Part shown: piece by piece, positions 40,301 to 46,300 of the stretch | How positions within the stretch are numbered: the first letter of the stretch is position 1 | Layout: each line of letters opens with the position of its first letter | DNA from: Candidatus Omnitrophota bacterium | GTDB taxonomy: Bacteria; Omnitrophota; Gorgyraeia; Zapsychrales; Fredricksoniimonadaceae | DNA: 48,596 nucleotides | NCBI GenBank assembly: GCA_013285735.1 | Contig: JABDGZ010000001.1 | Span: 73,721-122,316 of the forward strand | Direction: 5' to 3' | Program-made: the position numbers and the translations under genes | Notes under the pieces: generated by a model | What the model saw: the letters and a program-made list of their open reading frames with translations, nothing else | The model's database searches: none | Told to the model about the DNA's origin: nothing

Positions 40301-43300
40301 TTGGCCATCGATATAATGTCAGGGTTTGTTGACAATTACAACAAAGCACAGATCATAACAAATGGTAAAACAAATCCCAAGGAAGGCTATTGGGGATTTG
40401 TTGAACCAACTGGTAAAACAAAAGTGGCATTGGATGCAGTTAAAAAAGCACTCGGGGATAACTCCGAAACACCAGCATTCCTACCCATGGGGGATCAGAC
40501 AGCAACGGCACCAGCAGATCAAACAGCACCCCAAGAACAAGTTTCCTTAAGCAACGACACCATCGCAGCCTTGCAATTGACCGGAGACCCCTTCACTCTT
40601 CAACCTTCCCTTATCGTCAATGGCAGAGAAGGTAAGACGACTATCGTGGATCCCAATGTTGCGGGTGGCGTGGGCGGGACAATAGAACCCCTGCCAGAAA
40701 GCACAGAAAACAAGAAGTTTTACCTCATTGAACGCCATATGAGTGACCAGGTAAGCACGACAGTTCCTTCAGACATAACCTTATTAGTACAAAAAGAAAA
40801 TCATGTCTATTATTTAGTTGGCATTGTAAAAAATGCTTACATTGATATCAATACGCTTAACGAGAATGATCTGATTGCAAAAATCATTGCTTGCAATCCT
40901 GTCGTGTTGAAGGATCAGGAACCACTTATCCGTAAGTATGTAGAGACTGCTCTTAAAGAAATTACCACTGATCCAACCAAAGTGACCTTTACCATGTCGC
41001 ACGTTGAATCTGTCAATGATGGGACACTTGTATTCTTCCGTATGAATGGGGATACTTTAGCACGCATCATTGCCTTTGCTTCCAGCAGTAACAATCAAGT
41101 GGCTAAGGTGACCATTAATGGTGATTGGCAAAATTCCAAGGATAGCCATGTTGCCTATGAATTTTCTCCCCTCAAAGACAGCAATTCTCACTACTTGCAA
41201 TATAAATGGGTAACAACTCCCGGAGAGTTTACTTTAGCCAATATAATTGCGACATTTATACATGATGGCACTGAGATAAAGCCATTGATGAAACAATTAG
41301 CATTTGTTCATCAAGATTCCTTTGTTGAGATCAAGCGCTTTGTGAATCAGGACGGGACATGGGTGCCGAGTCTGCTTACCAGATACCAAGGCAAGCAAGA
41401 TCCGCTGGCCCGTGATTATATCAAACTCGATTACAACACCCCTCGTTTCATTAAATACCGCATTGATGTTGCTAATCATAAACTTACAGGAGCTCCGGTT
41501 GGCTTATCTACTGGCGAAGTTTCCGAGCAGCTTAGCAGCGGCCGTGTCCTGCGCCAAACCGAATACCAGAGCTCAGATCCTCAAACACATGAGCATACTT
41601 ATACAGTTCCTTATGAATTCCGTGATGGCCAGGAACTCAAGCACCGTACAACAACCATTACCTACAATGATGAATCGGGCATAGTCTCAGAATTTTATCA
41701 GAATGAACACTTTAAACTATACAATCTCGATGGTGTGGAATTATATAAGACAAAGGTAGGAGGCCATCAGGAAAGCAGGTACAGTTCTTTAACAAACACC
41801 TTCTCCCAAGTTAACGGTCATCAATTTATTTTTATCCACGAAATTCCTGTCTCGAAAACACTCGACGCAGCGTTGACAAACAGAATGTACATTGACGGAA
41901 AATTGGCCTACGAAGAAAAAATTAATGACCGTGGTTTTATCCCAGTATTTAAATCAGCTTTACCGGATTTTCTTGTCAACGACACCTTTATCCATGGCGA
42001 CCCGAATGAACGGACGGATAATAGTGAAAAATGGGGTAATTCAGCACCAGGTATCCTGTGGAGATATTTAAAGCATTTACACGGTGAGAAATCTTACTAT
42101 GACCTTCTTTCTCAGATGCAGCAAGAAAAGGGAAATCTGGTTGTTGATGGATCCGCCATGAGTATGCATATCAATGGCAGGGATTATGCTTTTAACGATG
42201 CGCCGGTGTTCTTTGACTGGTCAATTTGGCTTCGGGAAAACGCAGTAGTTTTATTGGGCCTGCTTGCCGCGGTAGGAGCAGCTGTTATCTGTCTGATCGC
42301 AAAAGGCTATTTTAATCGTGCACGTATCGGCAACATTAACTATAACTCATTAGCAGTCTTAGAAGAGCTTGTTGGTGATAAGACCTTGGCGCTGAAGATC
42401 CTCGGCATAGTTTTCGTGTATGGACCGATCATTATTCAGAAGAATTTAGATCCAAAGACAGATGATGGCCGGGAGCACATTATGGGGTATTTACAAGCAA
42501 GAGGCCTCAACGAAAATGAAGCTAAGCTATTGCTGGAGCGTTACATGGCTGGAAAAATAAAAATGGAAAATCTGCATATTAATCCGAAAGTTTTACTTTA
42601 TGTCGATGCAAAATACCTAGTGATTGATGATGAAAACCACGATAAGCTTAAGGCGCAAGTGGATATACTTGCTGATCTAGGCCTTCCAGCAGCAATAGTG
42701 ATTAAGGCTTTAATGAACCCTGCCAATGCAATGTGTATAACCGATACAGAACTTGAAGATGCAAGAACAAAGTATGAAGTGTCAAGCCTTGGGCGGAAAA
42801 TTGGCAATGCATTGCGATGGTGGCTGATGGCCAAGTATCTTATAGCCAAGAGTGAAAAGAAATTATTGGATAAAATAGCAGGTAGTGATGAAAAACTGCA
42901 CAGGGAGGAGATTTTGGGGTGGTTAAATTCGATGGTACAAACTCCGCAAGTCAGGGTTTTTATAAAAATCATTGAACTTTATGGTACACAGTTTACGTCG
43001 GAAAATAATTTATTGTTGGGAGAATTGATCCTGTTAGCAAGAAATCGTACGAGTTTCATAAAGTTTGTTAGCAAGGCGCTTAAGGAAATAGTATTTCGTA
43101 CTATTTTTGAAAGAATTATAGAAGAAGGTATCGGGGTTAAGTTCCATGATACGTCACGGAAACCGGATTCAACTTATGAAAGACTTCTTAATAGTTTCTT
43201 TGCGATCCATCGCAGCATATTTGATTATCCTGAAATGTTGGACCAATTAAAAGAAAAGTCTGAATGTTCAGAATTCGATATTACATTCAGGCCCTACCAG

Positions 43301-46300
43301 ATGATGGCAACTGTTCAGGGCGATAGTTTAGTGATGCAGTTATTGATAAAATTACTGGAGATGAATGCCTCGCAGACCTTTGAGAAAGACTTGGGCGGAG
43401 GGATTACCTTGGGTGGAGGTAATTTGATCCGGCCGTATGTAGTATATTTGGCCAGACATATTAGAGAAGAATTAAATCTGTGTCCGGACAACAGGGCTTC
43501 GCCAGAAGATCTGCGTAAGTTCATGAGAGCAGCCAATCAGTTTAACCGCAACACCCTGGTGGATGGACGTGCAAAATTCCAGGCAATTACTGAACGCTTC
43601 CCGTGGATAAAAACCAATGAAAAAGTCGCCCAGCTTTTCATTGATCAGGATAGCTTTAATTTATTTAGCTATCTTCCCGGCACCCTTTTTGAAGCTGTTT
43701 TAGCCCATCTAGATGAAGAAAAGAAATTTGGCGGATTTGAGATTAAATTTGATGCTGAAGGGTTGCCCGTATTAAAGAATGAAAGGGAATTCGTGATCGC
43801 ATTGAATGATTATTACACCGGGATTAGGAACGGGAAAAATCCTAAAGCAGTAGATTGCTTGTTCACAGCCTTGCAGCATTTATCCACAGAATTATTAGAA
43901 TCAAAGCATCCAGACGCAGCCAATTTACAAAGAAACTCCAGACTTATCACAGGCCTATGGTATCTGTTATGGGAAAATTATTTTGGACTAGTTACCAAGC
44001 AGTTAGAATTCTGGGGGATTGAAGACAAAGGGAACAATACGAAGGTATTTAATTTTATTAAGAAGGTATTTCCTTATCTGTTCCTCCTAGTCATCGGAGG
44101 GCAAATCCTCTTTGGAATACCAGTGTTTGGTCTTTCATTAGCTGTGTACACCATGGTAGGCACCTTAGCACCGGGCATCTATCTCTTATTGAAGGGTAAA
44201 TACAAAATCCCGAGCCAGAAAAAAATGTGGATCAGTATCTGGGTTGTATTTGCTGTGATTTACGCAGGGGTCATACCCTATTTCCTTTTTGGCAGTGTTG
44301 CTTTGATAATAATTAATGGAAATTTCTGGATAACCCTTGGGCTTTTCTTGCTAACAGCATGGCCAACCTTGATTTCAATTTTCCAACTGCATCTGGGTGT
44401 TGTCAGTTATATAGAATTACGGAATGAGTTATGGTCAGATACAGTCCGCTCATTCACCGGATTGAGTTCAATCAATCCATTCCCTACACGGTGGACAGCT
44501 GCCATATCCGTTCCAGCTATCGCTTTTGTAGCAATCTACGTCATCAGCATGTGCTATACCATCACATTGACCCCGGTCATTCTCGCCGTCATAGGGGCAG
44601 TTTGGGTCTTGGCCATTATCTTTGCACCAAGTAATCGTGCAGCCTTTAAGGAAAAATGGGTTGGACGCATGATTGATGAAGTAGAAGGTGTTGAGAATAC
44701 CTATGGCCCCTTGCTTGAAAACGGCGAAACTTTCAGGGAATATTTGGTCAGGGTTATTACCGCGCTATACAGGTCAGGTCTTTTAAGCGGTACAGAAAAA
44801 GACCTTTGGATCAAGGCCTTAAACGGTGATCTCAAGAATGGTCGCTTTGTTTGGCCAAAAGCAAAAGACGGCCAACGGAAACTATACGATGTGATTTATG
44901 CAGCAGGGCATTCGAAAACATCCCGTGACGTTTTAGTGATGTTGGAGCCAACATCATCCCATAGTCAGGCTGCCTGGGAAGTCTTTAGTTTCATGCCTGT
45001 TACTTCCATGTTCCGGGGAACATTTAACAGGAATCCCTTAACAGGCGCCCAAACAACGCTTTTGGGATATGTCGCCCGCAACCAGCCTATAGAATGGCAA
45101 AACGCCATGGATAAGATTAAAGAGAAATTTAGAGAGCATAAGGGCAATACGCTCACCCAGGAGGATAGGAAATTTCTTAATATCTTGGAGAACCTCTATG
45201 AAAACGATGATTTGATTGACCATATTTTTGTGGATCATGCAGGAGTCTTTAAGAATGCCGGCAGCTTGAGAAGAGATGTTGTTAATATCATGTTGAGATT
45301 TTTAAATGAACAGCGCGCCTCTCAAGGACCGGTTGCAGAATCCATGGCAGCAGAAAATTTTGAGTATCATTTATTAACCAGCATGGAAGTAGGGGACATT
45401 GAATATCGTCAGGCCATAACAGCCTTGATGGCCTGTGGAAAATATACGTCTGTGACAGATGCACACATTGAATTAAGTAAGTTAAAAATAACAGGGCCAG
45501 AGACTTTAAGCTTCCTTAACGGATTTATTGAAGAAAAGGACAGGGTTAGATTGGTAATGCATTTCGTGAAGAATTACAAGGAATACGAAGAATTTATCGA
45601 TACCAAATTACGTAACATCATTCACATGGAACCAATTTGGCGAGCAAATAAATTCAATGCTGACGGGACAATTAAAGAATTATCAAGCGTGACTGCATTA
45701 GTGAAGATTTTGAAAACTACGGTGAGAGCCAGGGCCCAACAAGATGGAAATCTAGTCATGGTTGGTATGATAGACACCTTTCTTGGGTTGAAATCAATAA
45801 ATGATACTGTAGGTAATACCATTGAAGGATGGGCAGATCAGTTTGACACAGATCGTCGCAACAATGAAACACTTGCTATATTAATCTTAAATTATGCCCA
45901 GTCAATATTGACCGAAAATGAGTTCGGTGGTCCGAATGGTTTGAAAGATCAATTAGACAAGACCGAACAGGTGGCAGAATACATCCTGGTCTTGAAGAAA
46001 AACCATGTTATTTATTCCCTCTATGACGTGAGCCAGGATGTGGTCATTGCGAATAATAAAAATGGTGGGATGGCGGGGAATCTTTGGTTATTCTACGAAA
46101 ATTCAATGAATCTCGACGCTTTAGTCAGAACACCTGTAGGGATACATGTGTGGCGCCCATCGGTCGCGACCTTGATGGCGCGTGATGTCAGGATTGTTGT
46201 TGTCAATCCTATGATGCGTGTTTGGGGTGCTAGCAATACTAAAACATGGGCAGGAACAGCTGATTACGGGCTATCTGTAGAGGTTTGGACAGCAGATTTC

